From contig NZ_LT627736.1 of the NCBI RefSeq assembly GCF_900102005.1, forward strand, positions 1,364,001-1,428,000: DNA of 64,000 bases. The letters run 5' to 3'. This document shows, piece by piece, positions 1 to 8,503 of the stretch; within the stretch, counting starts at the first letter, position 1, and each line of letters starts with the position of its first letter. Origin of the DNA: Microbacterium sp. LKL04 (GTDB taxonomy: Bacteria > Actinomycetota > Actinomycetes > Actinomycetales > Microbacteriaceae). A model generated the notes under the pieces. It was not told the origin of the DNA. It was given only the letters and a program-made list of their open reading frames with translations, and did not search any database. Both the position numbers and the translations under genes were made by a program.

Positions 1-3000
1 CCACGCAGGTCACGCTGATGACCGACGGCATCCTGCTCAACGAGATCCACCGAGACCGACTGCTGCGCCGTTACGACACGATCATCGTCGACGAGGCGCA
101 CGAGCGGTCCCTCAACGTCGACTTCCTGCTGGGCTACCTCGCCCGCATCCTGCCCGAGCGCCCGGATCTGAAGGTGATCATCACCTCGGCGACGATCGAC
201 CCCGAGAGCTTCGCGGCGCACTTCGCCGCGACGGCACCGGACGGCGAGCGCGTCCCCGCCCCGATCATCGAGGTCTCGGGCCGCACCTACCCCGTCGAGA
301 TCCGCTACCGCGCGCACGATGAGGAGACGGAGGACGACGTCGACGGCCTGCTCGCGGCGCTCCGCGAACTCGACCGGGAGCCCGACGGCGACGTGCTCGT
401 CTTCCTCCCCGGCGAGGCCGAGATCCGCGACGCGATGGATGCCGTCCGCGGCCTGTACGCGAAGGACGCCCGCCCCACCGAAGTCCTGCCGCTGTTCGGA
501 CGGCTCTCGTCCGCCGAGCAGCACCGAGTCTTCGAACCGTCCGCGGTGGCCGGCGTCCGGCGACGGGTCATCCTCGCCACGAACGTCGCCGAGACGAGCC
601 TCACGGTCCCCGGCATCCGCTACGTCGTCGACACCGGCACGGCGCGCATCTCGCGCTACAGCGTGCGGTCGAAGATCCAGCGGCTGCCGATCGAGGCGAT
701 CTCGCAGGCCTCGGCGCAGCAGCGCTCCGGGCGTGCCGGTCGCACGTCGGCGGGCATCGCGATCCGCCTGTACGGCGAGGACGACTTCACCGCGCGGCCC
801 GAGTTCACCGAGCCCGAGATCCTCCGCACCTCGCTCGCGTCGGTCATCCTGCAGATGCTCTCGCTCGGCTTCGGCGACGTCACCGAGTTCCCGTTCCTCA
901 CCAAGCCCGACAGCCGCGGCGTGAAGGCGGCCGTCGAACTGCTCACCGAGCTCCGAGCCGTCGCAGGGCGCACGGGCGCGCTGCGACTGACGAGCCTCGG
1001 TCGGCGCATCGCGCGACTGCCGATCGACCCGAGGTTCGCGCGGATGCTGCTCGAGGCCGAGAAGCTCGGCGTCTCGCGCGACGTGCTCGCGATCGTGTCG
1101 GGACTGTCGATCCAGGACGTCCGCGAACGCCCCGAGGAGCGCCGCGAGGAGGCCGACCGCCTGCACGCGCGGTTCGTCGACCCGACGAGCGACTTCCTCA
1201 CCCTGCTGAACCTCTGGAACCACCTGCGCAAGCAGCAGCGCGAGCTCGGCTCGAGCGCCTTCCGGCGCCTCTGCCGCAGCGAGCACCTGAACTACGTGCG
1301 CGTCCGCGAGTGGTTCGACGTGCACCGGCAGCTCTCGACGCTCTCCCGTTCCGGTTCGCCGAAGGATGCCCCGCGTCAGCCCGCGGGTGCCGCCGATCCC
1401 GACGCGCTCCACCGGGCGATCCTGTCGGGGCTCCTCTCGCACATCGGCATCCTCGACACGCGTTCGGTAACGACCGATCCCGCGAAGAAGAACGCTCGGA
1501 AGCCTCTGCCGCAGTACCGCGGCGCGCGCGGCGCCTCGTTCGCGGTGTTCCCCGGCTCGGGCCTGCGCAAGGCCTCCCCCGACGCCGTCATGGCTGCCGA
1601 GCTCGTCGAGACCTCGCGCCTGTTCGGCCGCACGGTCGCCGCGATCGATCCCGCGTGGGCCGAGGACCTCGCCGGTGACCTCGCGCACCGCAGCCTCAGC
1701 GACCCGCACTGGTCGAAGGATGCCGGCGCTGCCGTCGCGGCTGAGAAGGTGACGCTCTTCGGCGTCGAGATCATCCCGCGCCGCCGGGTGCAGCTCGCCC
1801 GCCGCGACCGCGACCTCGCTCGGGAGCTGTTCCTGCGCCACGCGCTCGTCGAGGGCGAGTGGAACAGCCAGCACCTCGACAAGCGGCTCACGGCGTTCGA
1901 GCGCCGCAACGGCGAGCTGCGACGTCAGCTCGAGCGCATCGAGGAGCGGGAGCGCCGCCGCGACATCCTCGTCGGCGACGAAGCGGTGTACGCCTTCTAC
2001 GACGCCCGCGTGCCGCACGACGTGTTCGACGTCCGCTCGTTCGAGGCATGGTGGCGCGAGACGCAGCCCGCCGCCCCGAAGCTCCTCGACATGACCGAGG
2101 CCGACCTCCTCGGCGAGTCCGCGCGCACCGACGAGCGCGACTTCCCGACGCGCTGGCGACAGGGCGACCAAGTGCTCTCGCTCGCCTATCGCTTCGAGCC
2201 CGGTGCGTCCGACGACGGCGTCAGCGTCGTCGTACCCCTAGCCCTCCTCGCTCAGCTGCGCCCCGACGGGTTCGACTGGCAGGTCCCCGGCATGCGCGAC
2301 GAGCTCGTCACCGGGCTCATCAAGGCGCTCCCCAAGGCGATCCGCCGCCACGTCGTCCCCGCCGCGGACTGGGCGAGCACCCTCGGCGACGAGCTGCGCG
2401 GATCGGGCCCCGAGGACACCGACGGACTCCCGGCGTCCACTCTCCGTGCAGCCCTCGCCGCCCGCATCCAGCGCGTCGCGCACCAGCCGGTCACCGAGCG
2501 CGACTTCGACCTCGAGCGCGTCCCCGCCCACCTGGGTGTCTCGTTCCGCGCCGTCGACCAGCGCGGGCGCACCGTCGGGTCGTCCCGCGACCTGCGCGAG
2601 CTGCAGGATCGCCTCGCCGGCCGTGCCCGCGAATCGGTCGCCCGCTCGCTCGCGCCGAAGCGCGGCCCGCAGCCGGCGGCATCCCCCGCCGCGACCGTCG
2701 CCGCCGCGAGCGCCCCCATCGAGCGCACCGGCATCACGACGTGGGACGTCGGGGACCTGCCCGAGGTCGTCGACACGAAGGTCGCCGGCGGCGTCGTCCG
2801 CGGGTACCCGGCGCTCGTCGACGCGAAGGACGGGGTGTCGCTGCGCATCGAGGCGACCGCCGAACGCGCCGCCGAGCTCACCCGCGCCGGCGCCCGGCGA
2901 CTGCTGCTGCTCGCCGTGCCCTCGCCGACCGCGTACGTCATGGATCACCTGACGGCGCCCGAGAAGCTCGCCCTGGCGGCCTCGCCCTATCCGTCGGCGA

Positions 3001-3572
3001 AGGCGCTCATCGAAGACGCGCGGGTCGCCGTCGCGGACGCCGTCATGGGCGATGCGGTCATCCGGACCGAAGCAGCGTTCACCGCCGCCCGCGACGCGTT
3101 CTCTTCCCGGGTCGTCGACGAGCTGTTCCAGACCGTGTCGCTGGCCGCCCGCATCCTCACCCTGCAGCGCGACGTCGAGCGGGCGGTGAAGAACCAGAAC
3201 TCCATGACGCTCCTCGCCGCCCTGGGAGATGTGAAAGGCCAGCTCGCCGGCCTCATCCACCCCGGGTTCCTCTCGCGCACCGGCACCGCGCGCCTCGCGC
3301 ACCTCCCCCGCTACCTGCAGGGAGCGAAGGAGCGGGTCGACGGGCTCTCGGACAACCCCGGTCGCGACCGGCAGCGGATGACCGAGTACGAGCGGGCCGC
3401 CGCCCTGTTCACGGATGCCGGGGGCACCCTCCCGCTGCCCGCCGACACCTCCGCGCGACTCGAACACGCTCGCTGGCTGCTCGAGGAGTTCCGCGTGAGC
3501 CTGTTCGCGCAACGCCTCGGCACAGCCGAGCCCGTCTCGCTGCAGCGCATCTCGAAGGCGCTCGCGGGCTGA
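1..3572 (+). CDS. hrpA: ATP-dependent RNA helicase HrpA-like, 5'-truncated by the window edge
   Basis: DEAH-box RNA helicase of the HrpA type, thought to remodel RNA or RNP complexes using ATP in the cytoplasm. Only the part after motif I is present: the first in-frame codon is at position 3, the Walker B motif DEAH falls at local residues 30-33, motif III (TSATID) at about 57-62, and the helicase C domain follows (VLVFLPG, ATNVAETSLTVPGI, then motif VI QRSGRAGR near residue 240). A long C-terminal half of the kind carried by bacterial HrpA (oligonucleotide-binding fold plus DUF3418) fills the rest; the 1189 residues seen fit a protein of about 1300. The stop is separated by 1 nt from the convergent peptidase gene. 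The call is firm; the cellular role in this lineage is inferred. Confidence 0.93.
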   Translation, partial: TQVTLMTDGILLNEIHRDRLLRRYDTIIVDEAHERSLNVDFLLGYLARILPERPDLKVIITSATIDPESFAAHFAATAPDGERVPAPIIEVSGRTYPVEIRYRAHDEETEDDVDGLLAALRELDREPDGDVLVFLPGEAEIRDAMDAVRGLYAKDARPTEVLPLFGRLSSAEQHRVFEPSAVAGVRRRVILATNVAETSLTVPGIRYVVDTGTARISRYSVRSKIQRLPIEAISQASAQQRSGRAGRTSAGIAIRLYGEDDFTARPEFTEPEILRTSLASVILQMLSLGFGDVTEFPFLTKPDSRGVKAAVELLTELRAVAGRTGALRLTSLGRRIARLPIDPRFARMLLEAEKLGVSRDVLAIVSGLSIQDVRERPEERREEADRLHARFVDPTSDFLTLLNLWNHLRKQQRELGSSAFRRLCRSEHLNYVRVREWFDVHRQLSTLSRSGSPKDAPRQPAGAADPDALHRAILSGLLSHIGILDTRSVTTDPAKKNARKPLPQYRGARGASFAVFPGSGLRKASPDAVMAAELVETSRLFGRTVAAIDPAWAEDLAGDLAHRSLSDPHWSKDAGAAVAAEKVTLFGVEIIPRRRVQLARRDRDLARELFLRHALVEGEWNSQHLDKRLTAFERRNGELRRQLERIEERERRRDILVGDEAVYAFYDARVPHDVFDVRSFEAWWRETQPAAPKLLDMTEADLLGESARTDERDFPTRWRQGDQVLSLAYRFEPGASDDGVSVVVPLALLAQLRPDGFDWQVPGMRDELVTGLIKALPKAIRRHVVPAADWASTLGDELRGSGPEDTDGLPASTLRAALAARIQRVAHQPVTERDFDLERVPAHLGVSFRAVDQRGRTVGSSRDLRELQDRLAGRARESVARSLAPKRGPQPAASPAATVAAASAPIERTGITTWDVGDLPEVVDTKVAGGVVRGYPALVDAKDGVSLRIEATAERAAELTRAGARRLLLLAVPSPTAYVMDHLTAPEKLALAASPYPSAKALIEDARVAVADAVMGDAVIRTEAAFTAARDAFSSRVVDELFQTVSLAARILTLQRDVERAVKNQNSMTLLAALGDVKGQLAGLIHPGFLSRTGTARLAHLPRYLQGAKERVDGLSDNPGRDRQRMTEYERAAALFTDAGGTLPLPADTSARLEHARWLLEEFRVSLFAQRLGTAEPVSLQRISKALAG

Positions 3573-3573
3573 G

Positions 3574-4917
3574 TCAGCTCGCCCGCAGCAGGTCGCGGTA
3601 GAACTCGATGCCGCGCAGCCACGAGCCCACACGGATCCGCTCGTCGTGCGAGTGCAGCGCCTCGCGCTCGCCCCGCGTCAGGTGGAACGGCGTGAAGCGG
3701 TACACGTGTCCGCTGATCTCGGTGAACCAGCGGCTGTCGCTCGCGCCGAGCTGGATGTAGGGGGTCGGCAGGACCTCCTCGCCGAGCGCCGACCGCGTCG
3801 CCGCCGCGAGACGGTCCCACGCGGGACCCGACCAGGGGGACACGGGTGACGGGTCGGATGCCGAGACCACGTCGACCTCGACGAGCGGGTCGCCGACGAC
3901 ACGGCGAATGCGCGCCTCCGCCGACGTCGCGGTGTCTCCGGGGAGGAGCCGGACGTTGACGCTCGCCCGTGCCGCCGTGGCCAGGACGTTCGCCCCGGCT
4001 GCACCGGAGAGCTCGGTGACGACCGCGGTGGTCCGCACGAGCGCGTTGAGCTCGGGCCCGAGGCGCGGGAAGACCTTGACGAGGAGCCGGCCGGTCACCC
4101 CGATGCTCGCGAACACGCGCCGGAGCGGCCCCGACGTGTGTGGCGCGACCGTCTCGAACATCGCCCGCACCGGCGGCACGAGTCGGGTAGGGAACGGGCG
4201 CCGGTGCAGCCGCAGGACGGCTCGGGCGAGCCGCGCGGTGGCGGGGTCGCGTGGCGGCGTCGAGGCGTGCCCGCCGAGTTCACGGGCGGTCAGATGCACC
4301 GTCATCACGCCGCGTTCGGCGACGCCGATGACGGCGGTCGGGACGATCACCCCCGGCAGCGCTCCCTCGACGACGGCGCCGCCCTCGTCGAGCACGAGCG
4401 ACGGACGCACGCCCCGCTGTCGCAGCACCTCGACGATCGCCTGCGCACCGTCGCCGGCGACCTCCTCGTTGTGCCCGAAGGCCAGGTACACGTCGCGCTC
4501 GGGCACAACGCCCTCCGCGACGAGCGATTCCACGGCCTCGAGGATCGCGACGAGGGACCCCTTGTCGTCGACGGCGCCGCGCGCACGGATCTCGGCGGTG
4601 TCCCCGGAGCCGACGAGCTCGGCGCCGAACGGCTCATGCGACCACTCCGACGCGACGACGGGAACGACGTCGATGTGCGCCATGAGGACGAGCGGGGACG
4701 CGGCATCCCGCCCGCGCCAGCGATAGAGGAGCGAATACCCGGCCACCACCTCCCGCTCGAGGACCGCATGCAGGGCCGGGTAGAGACGAACGAGAGCGTC
4801 GTGGAAACGGAGGAAGTGGGTGCCGTCGGCGTCGGCATCACCCGGATCCAGGGAGACCGTCGGGATCTGCAGGAGTTCGCGGAAGCGGCCGAGGGAGGAA
4901 TCGGAGGTGCGGGCCAC
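3574..4917 (-). CDS. M20 family zinc peptidase (dipeptidase/deacylase-like)
   Basis: A 447-residue cytoplasmic metallopeptidase of family M20/M25/M40, which removes amino acids or acyl groups from small peptides or N-acyl amino acids using two zinc ions. Visible ligands and catalytic residues are H81 and D83 in MAHIDVVPV, D117 in GAVDDKGS, the catalytic and ligand glutamates in GHNEEV (about 151-152), an Asp in LVLDEGG, and a C-terminal His in LHSHDERI. A dimerisation insert sits between about 200 and 320. The GTG start is supported by a -10-like TAAAGT ending 7 nt upstream, so the mRNA is probably leaderless. It is transcribed away from the oxidoreductase gene at 4966. Substrate cannot be read from the sequence. 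Confidence 0.9.
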   Translation of the reverse strand: MARTSDSSLGRFRELLQIPTVSLDPGDADADGTHFLRFHDALVRLYPALHAVLEREVVAGYSLLYRWRGRDAASPLVLMAHIDVVPVVASEWSHEPFGAELVGSGDTAEIRARGAVDDKGSLVAILEAVESLVAEGVVPERDVYLAFGHNEEVAGDGAQAIVEVLRQRGVRPSLVLDEGGAVVEGALPGVIVPTAVIGVAERGVMTVHLTARELGGHASTPPRDPATARLARAVLRLHRRPFPTRLVPPVRAMFETVAPHTSGPLRRVFASIGVTGRLLVKVFPRLGPELNALVRTTAVVTELSGAAGANVLATAARASVNVRLLPGDTATSAEARIRRVVGDPLVEVDVVSASDPSPVSPWSGPAWDRLAAATRSALGEEVLPTPYIQLGASDSRWFTEISGHVYRFTPFHLTRGEREALHSHDERIRVGSWLRGIEFYRDLLRAS

Positions 4918-4923
4918 GGTCCG

Positions 4924-4929
4924 ACTTTA
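4924..4929 (-). promoter_or_regulatory. -10 box of the M20 peptidase gene
   Basis: TAAAGT read on the minus strand; its last base is 7 nt from the GTG start, so transcription should begin at the start codon (leaderless). It lies back to back with the -10 of the 4966 gene within a 48-bp intergenic region. Confidence 0.5.
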
Positions 4930-4953
4930 GATCGATCCACCCGCGCCCGCCGA

Positions 4954-4959
4954 TAGTCT
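4954..4959 (+). promoter_or_regulatory. -10 box of the Gfo/Idh/MocA gene
   Basis: TAGTCT ends 7 nt before ATG 4966 and no Shine-Dalgarno sequence fits between them, which indicates a leaderless mRNA and decides the start codon. Confidence 0.5.
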
Positions 4960-4965
4960 CGGGAC

Positions 4966-5946
4966 ATGACCGCACTTCGATGGGGAATCCTGGCCACCGG
5001 CGGCATCGCGCACGCCTTCACCGCCGACCTGAAGACGGCGGGTCTGACGGTCACCGCCGTGGGCTCGCGCCGCTCCGAGTCGGCGCAGGAATTCGCCGCG
5101 AAGTACGGCATCCCCCGCTCCTACGGATCGTACGACGAGCTCGTCGCCGACCCCGAGGTCGACATCGTGTACATCGCGACGCCCCACAGCCACCACCTCG
5201 CGTGCGCGGCCCTCGCCCTCGAGCACGGCAAGCACGTGCTCATCGAGAAGCCCCTGACCCTCGACGCCGACCAGGCCGTCGCGATCCGCGACCTCGCCGC
5301 CGATCACGGCCTGCTGGCGATGGAGGCGATGTGGACGCGGTACCTGCCCCACATGGTGCGCCTGCGGGAGATCCTCGCGGCGGGCGTCATCGGCGAGGTG
5401 CGGGTGCTCAGCGCCGACCACACGCAGAACCTCCCCACCGACCCCGATCACCGGCTCAACGAGCTCGCGCTCGGCGGCGGTGCGCTCCTCGACCTCGGGA
5501 TCTACCCCGTCTCGTTCGCCTGGGACGTCCTCGGCGCGCCCGCCGAGATCCTGGCGACGGCGCAGCTCGGCGAGACCGGCGCCGACACCGACGTCGCGAT
5601 CTCCGTGCGCCACGCGTCGGGCGGGGTCTCGTCGCTCCTCACCTCCATGCGGGGCGCCGGCGCCAACGCGGCGCAGATCGTCGGGACGAAAGGACGCATC
5701 GAGATCGACGGGGTCTTCTACGCGCCGACCTCTTTCCGTGTGTTCGACGTCGACGGCGCGGTCGTCGAAGAGTTCCGCGCCGAGATCGACGGGCGCGGCA
5801 TGCAGTTCCAGGCGCTCTACGCCGAGCAGCTCATCGCCGAGGGCCGCACCGACAGCGACCTGCTGCCGATGGACGAGAGCGTCGCCATCATGGGCACCCT
5901 CGACGAGATCCGGCGCCAGATCGGCGTCGTCTACCCGCGCAGCTGA
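4966..5946 (+). CDS. Gfo/Idh/MocA family NAD(P)-dependent oxidoreductase
   Basis: A 326-residue oxidoreductase. Residues 1-125 form a Rossmann fold beginning GILATGGIAHAFTADL, with the family motif IEKPLTLDADQA (about 95-105), in which the Lys of EKP contacts cofactor and substrate. The C-terminal alpha/beta domain starts with AMWTRYLPH and contains the GGGALLDLGIYP segment typical of the dimeric dihydrodiol dehydrogenase/xylose dehydrogenase branch. It likely oxidises a sugar, inositol or related diol; the substrate is not determinable. It is monocistronic: the next gene converges 7 bp away. Confidence 0.9.
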   Translation: MTALRWGILATGGIAHAFTADLKTAGLTVTAVGSRRSESAQEFAAKYGIPRSYGSYDELVADPEVDIVYIATPHSHHLACAALALEHGKHVLIEKPLTLDADQAVAIRDLAADHGLLAMEAMWTRYLPHMVRLREILAAGVIGEVRVLSADHTQNLPTDPDHRLNELALGGGALLDLGIYPVSFAWDVLGAPAEILATAQLGETGADTDVAISVRHASGGVSSLLTSMRGAGANAAQIVGTKGRIEIDGVFYAPTSFRVFDVDGAVVEEFRAEIDGRGMQFQALYAEQLIAEGRTDSDLLPMDESVAIMGTLDEIRRQIGVVYPRS

Positions 5947-5953
5947 GTCCGCC

Positions 5954-6316
5954 TCAGGCCGGGTCTCCGAGCTCCCCGCGACGCCGGGCGAGCTCGGCGC
6001 GCAGCCGCTCCTCCTCGATCTCACGCTCGAGATCGGCGAGCTGCTGCTCGGTCGACCGAGCGTCCGATCGGCGCACCGGCGCGGCCGCCGGCTCGGTCGC
6101 CCACGGCGCGAACTGCGGCGCGCGGCGCACCTCGCGTTGCGGGTACTCCCGACCGATCGCGAACCACAGCACGGTGCCGAGGAACGGAAGCAGGATGACA
6201 ACGAACAACCACACCGTCTTCGGCATGTGCTTCACGAGGCTCTGATCCCTCGTGATGATGTCGATCAGCGCGAAGATCATGCCCGCCAGCACGACGAACG
6301 AGATGAGGTACGGCAT
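5954..6316 (-). CDS. PLDc_N domain membrane protein
   Basis: A 120-residue protein with two membrane segments (about residues 3-20 and 35-54) in the arrangement of the phospholipase D nuclease N-terminal (PLDc_N) domain, ending LLPFLGTVLWFAIGRE. The rest is a short charged cytoplasmic tail with heptad-like Glu/Arg content (DLEREIEEERLRAELARRRG) that may form a coiled coil. No phospholipase catalytic domain is present, as is usual for the free-standing actinobacterial versions, whose function is unknown. Start supported by a -10 box (6324-6329). Confidence 0.8.
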   Translation of the reverse strand: MPYLISFVVLAGMIFALIDIITRDQSLVKHMPKTVWLFVVILLPFLGTVLWFAIGREYPQREVRRAPQFAPWATEPAAAPVRRSDARSTEQQLADLEREIEEERLRAELARRRGELGDPA

Positions 6317-6323
6317 GGGCCAG

Positions 6324-6329
6324 AGTCTA
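6324..6329 (-). promoter_or_regulatory. -10 box of the PLDc_N gene
   Basis: TAGACT on the minus strand, ending 8 nt from ATG 6316; leaderless arrangement. Confidence 0.45.
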
Positions 6330-6398
6330 TGAGTACGCCATGTCTTCGCGCACCCTCGTCCTCACCACCCTCGCGGGACAAGCTGTAAGACTGGGGGG

Positions 6399-7262
6399 AT
6401 GCCGGATTCCTCCACTCCTCGCGTCGCGGTCTACCTCGATTTCGACAACATCGTCATGAGTTGGTACGACCGGGTCCACGGTCGCAACAGCTACTCGCGG
6501 GACCGCCAGCGGATCGCCGCTGACCCCGACGAGAAGGAGATCTCGGAGCGCCTCGCCGCCGCGATGATCGACGTCGGCGCGATCATGGACTACGCGGCAT
6601 CCTTCGGAACGCTCGTCCTCACCCGCGCGTACGCCGACTGGTCGTCGCCGGTGAATTCGCTCTACCGCCAGCAGCTCGTCGCCCGCGCGGTCGACCTCGT
6701 CCAGCTCTTCCCGGCGGCCGCCTACGCGAAGAACGGCGCCGACATCCGTCTCGCCGTCGACACCGTCGAGGACCTGTTCCGCCTCGAGGACCTCACCCAT
6801 GTCGTCATCGTCGCCGGCGACAGCGACTACGTCCCGCTCGCGCAGCGGTGCAAGCGGCTGGGGCGCGTCGTCGTCGCCGTCGGCGTCGCGGGATCGACCG
6901 CCAAGTCGCTCGCCGCCGCGTGCGACCAGTTCGACGCCTACGACGCCCTGCCGGGCGTCGCGACCCGCGAGCCCGAGCCCACCCCGGAGACCGCGCCCTC
7001 GACGGCACGCCGCCGCCGAAAGGCCGTCGATCCCGTCGAGCAGCTCCTCTCCCGCGCGCTGCGCCTCGAGCAGGTCCGCACCGACGAGGAGTGGATGCAC
7101 CTCTCGGCGGTCAAGAATCTGCTCAAGCGCATGGATCCCTCCTTCAGCGAGAAGGCACTGGGTCACCGCTCGTTCTCGGACTTCGTGAAGGCGCACCCGA
7201 AGGCCGCCGAACTCGACGAGTCGACCAATATCGTCCGCGTGCGCGCCGTCGACGGCTCCTGA
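6399..7262 (+). CDS. NYN-domain protein with C-terminal OST-HTH/LOTUS-like domain
   Basis: A 287-residue protein. Residues 1-190 are an NYN (PIN-like) domain: VYLDFDNIVMSW at 8-19, DIRLAVDTVEDLF in the middle and VVIVAGDSDYVPL around 132-144 supply the conserved Asp residues expected to bind Mg for RNA cleavage. After a Pro/Arg-rich linker (about 195-215) the end (about 215-280) looks like the OST-HTH/LOTUS winged-helix fold that often follows NYN domains (LabA/MARF1-like). This suggests a ribonuclease with an RNA-binding module; activity is inferred. TAAGAC lies 9 nt upstream of the ATG. Confidence 0.82.
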   Translation: MPDSSTPRVAVYLDFDNIVMSWYDRVHGRNSYSRDRQRIAADPDEKEISERLAAAMIDVGAIMDYAASFGTLVLTRAYADWSSPVNSLYRQQLVARAVDLVQLFPAAAYAKNGADIRLAVDTVEDLFRLEDLTHVVIVAGDSDYVPLAQRCKRLGRVVVAVGVAGSTAKSLAAACDQFDAYDALPGVATREPEPTPETAPSTARRRRKAVDPVEQLLSRALRLEQVRTDEEWMHLSAVKNLLKRMDPSFSEKALGHRSFSDFVKAHPKAAELDESTNIVRVRAVDGS

Positions 7263-7309
7263 CGGCGCGATCCGGGCCGCCATCCCGACTCGGGCGACGG
7301 CGGGCACGG

Positions 7310-7315
7310 TAGGGT
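7310..7315 (+). promoter_or_regulatory. -10 box of the ROK regulator/sugar transport operon
   Basis: TAGGGT ends 7 nt before the GTG at 7322 and so selects that start. It is the likely leaderless promoter of the operon 7322-11587. Confidence 0.5.
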
Positions 7316-7321
7316 GTCCCC

Positions 7322-8503
7322 GTGGCTCGCCGGTCAACTCCGCCCGGCTCGCAGTCCTCACTGCGAGAGGCGAATCGTGCACGATTGCTCGATTCGCTCA
7401 AGAGGCATGGGCGCTTGACGCAGATCGAGCTCGCCGGCGCCACCGGGCTCTCCCCCGCAACGGTGTCGAACATCGTCAAGGAGCTCACCGCCTCCGGCGT
7501 GCTCCACACCTCCTTCACGTCCCGCAGCGGCCGCCGCGCCACCCTCGTCTCGCTCGCGCGGCAGGTCGGGCTCGTCGCCGGTGCGCACTTCTCGACCCGC
7601 AAACTCCACGTCGCGATCGCCGACGCGACACGGTCCGTCGTCGCCGAGACGTCCATCCCGCTCGCCCCCGACCACCGGCACGACGCCGAACTCGACCGGC
7701 TGAGTCTGCTGCTCGGCGACATGGTCGACGGGCTCGGCGGGTCCCTGTCGGATCTGCTCGGCGTCGGCTTGGCGCTGCCCGCCCCGGTGGATCCGCGCAC
7801 ATCCGTCATCTCGACGCCCGGCCTCCTGCCCGGATGGGACGGGGTCGACATAGCACGCAGCCTCTCCGCGCGGATCGGCCGCCCCGTGCACGTGGACAGC
7901 GAAGCGAACCTCGGTGCCCTCGCCGAAGCGCGCGAGGGCGCCGCCCGTGGCGCCTCTTCATCGGTGTACGTCACGGTCGGCCATTCCATCTCCGCGGGTC
8001 TGCTCGTCGACGGTGAGCTCTTCCGCGGTGCGAGCGGCCGCACCGGTCAGATCGGGCACATGACGATCGACGAGAACGGTGCGCTGTGCCGCTGCGGAAA
8101 CCGAGGCTGCCTCGAGACGGTGGCCGCAGGTCCCGCCCTCCTGGCCGGCTTCAGCGAAGCCGACGGCATCCATCGCCTCCGTGATCTCGTGACGGCGGCG
8201 GGCGACGGTGTCCCGGCCGCGCAGCGCACGATCGCGGATGCCGGCCGCCACATCGGCATCGCCGCGGCGAGCCTGTGCAACCTCATCGACCCGGAACGCA
8301 TCGTCGTGGGTGGCGAGTTGGCGCGTGCCGGCGAGATCCTCCTGGCACCTCTCCGACACGCACTGGACCGCGCGATCCTCGGCGGCGGGGTTCCTGAAAT
8401 CGTCGCGTCCGCCTTCGCGGAGTGGGCCGAGACCCGCGGTGCGATCGCCCTGGCCCTCGACCACGTGGCCGTCGACGCCGATCTCGTCGCTCTCCCCGCA
8501 TGA
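7322..8503 (+). CDS. ROK family transcriptional regulator (XylR/NagC type)
   Basis: A 393-residue sugar-responsive regulator. A winged helix-turn-helix occupies about residues 20-75 (LTQIELAGATGLSPATVSNIVKEL). A sugar-kinase-like ROK domain follows, with the zinc-binding signature CRCGNRGCLET (Cys-x-Cys-x4-Cys) near residue 258. The kinase-like fold usually binds the inducing sugar. It is the first gene of a run with the ABC transporter: its stop overlaps the next start by ATGA (8500-8503), so it probably controls that transporter and itself. By analogy with ROK-type XylR, xylose or a related sugar is the likely ligand; that is an inference. Confidence 0.9.
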   Translation: MARRSTPPGSQSSLREANRARLLDSLKRHGRLTQIELAGATGLSPATVSNIVKELTASGVLHTSFTSRSGRRATLVSLARQVGLVAGAHFSTRKLHVAIADATRSVVAETSIPLAPDHRHDAELDRLSLLLGDMVDGLGGSLSDLLGVGLALPAPVDPRTSVISTPGLLPGWDGVDIARSLSARIGRPVHVDSEANLGALAEAREGAARGASSSVYVTVGHSISAGLLVDGELFRGASGRTGQIGHMTIDENGALCRCGNRGCLETVAAGPALLAGFSEADGIHRLRDLVTAAGDGVPAAQRTIADAGRHIGIAAASLCNLIDPERIVVGGELARAGEILLAPLRHALDRAILGGGVPEIVASAFAEWAETRGAIALALDHVAVDADLVALPA

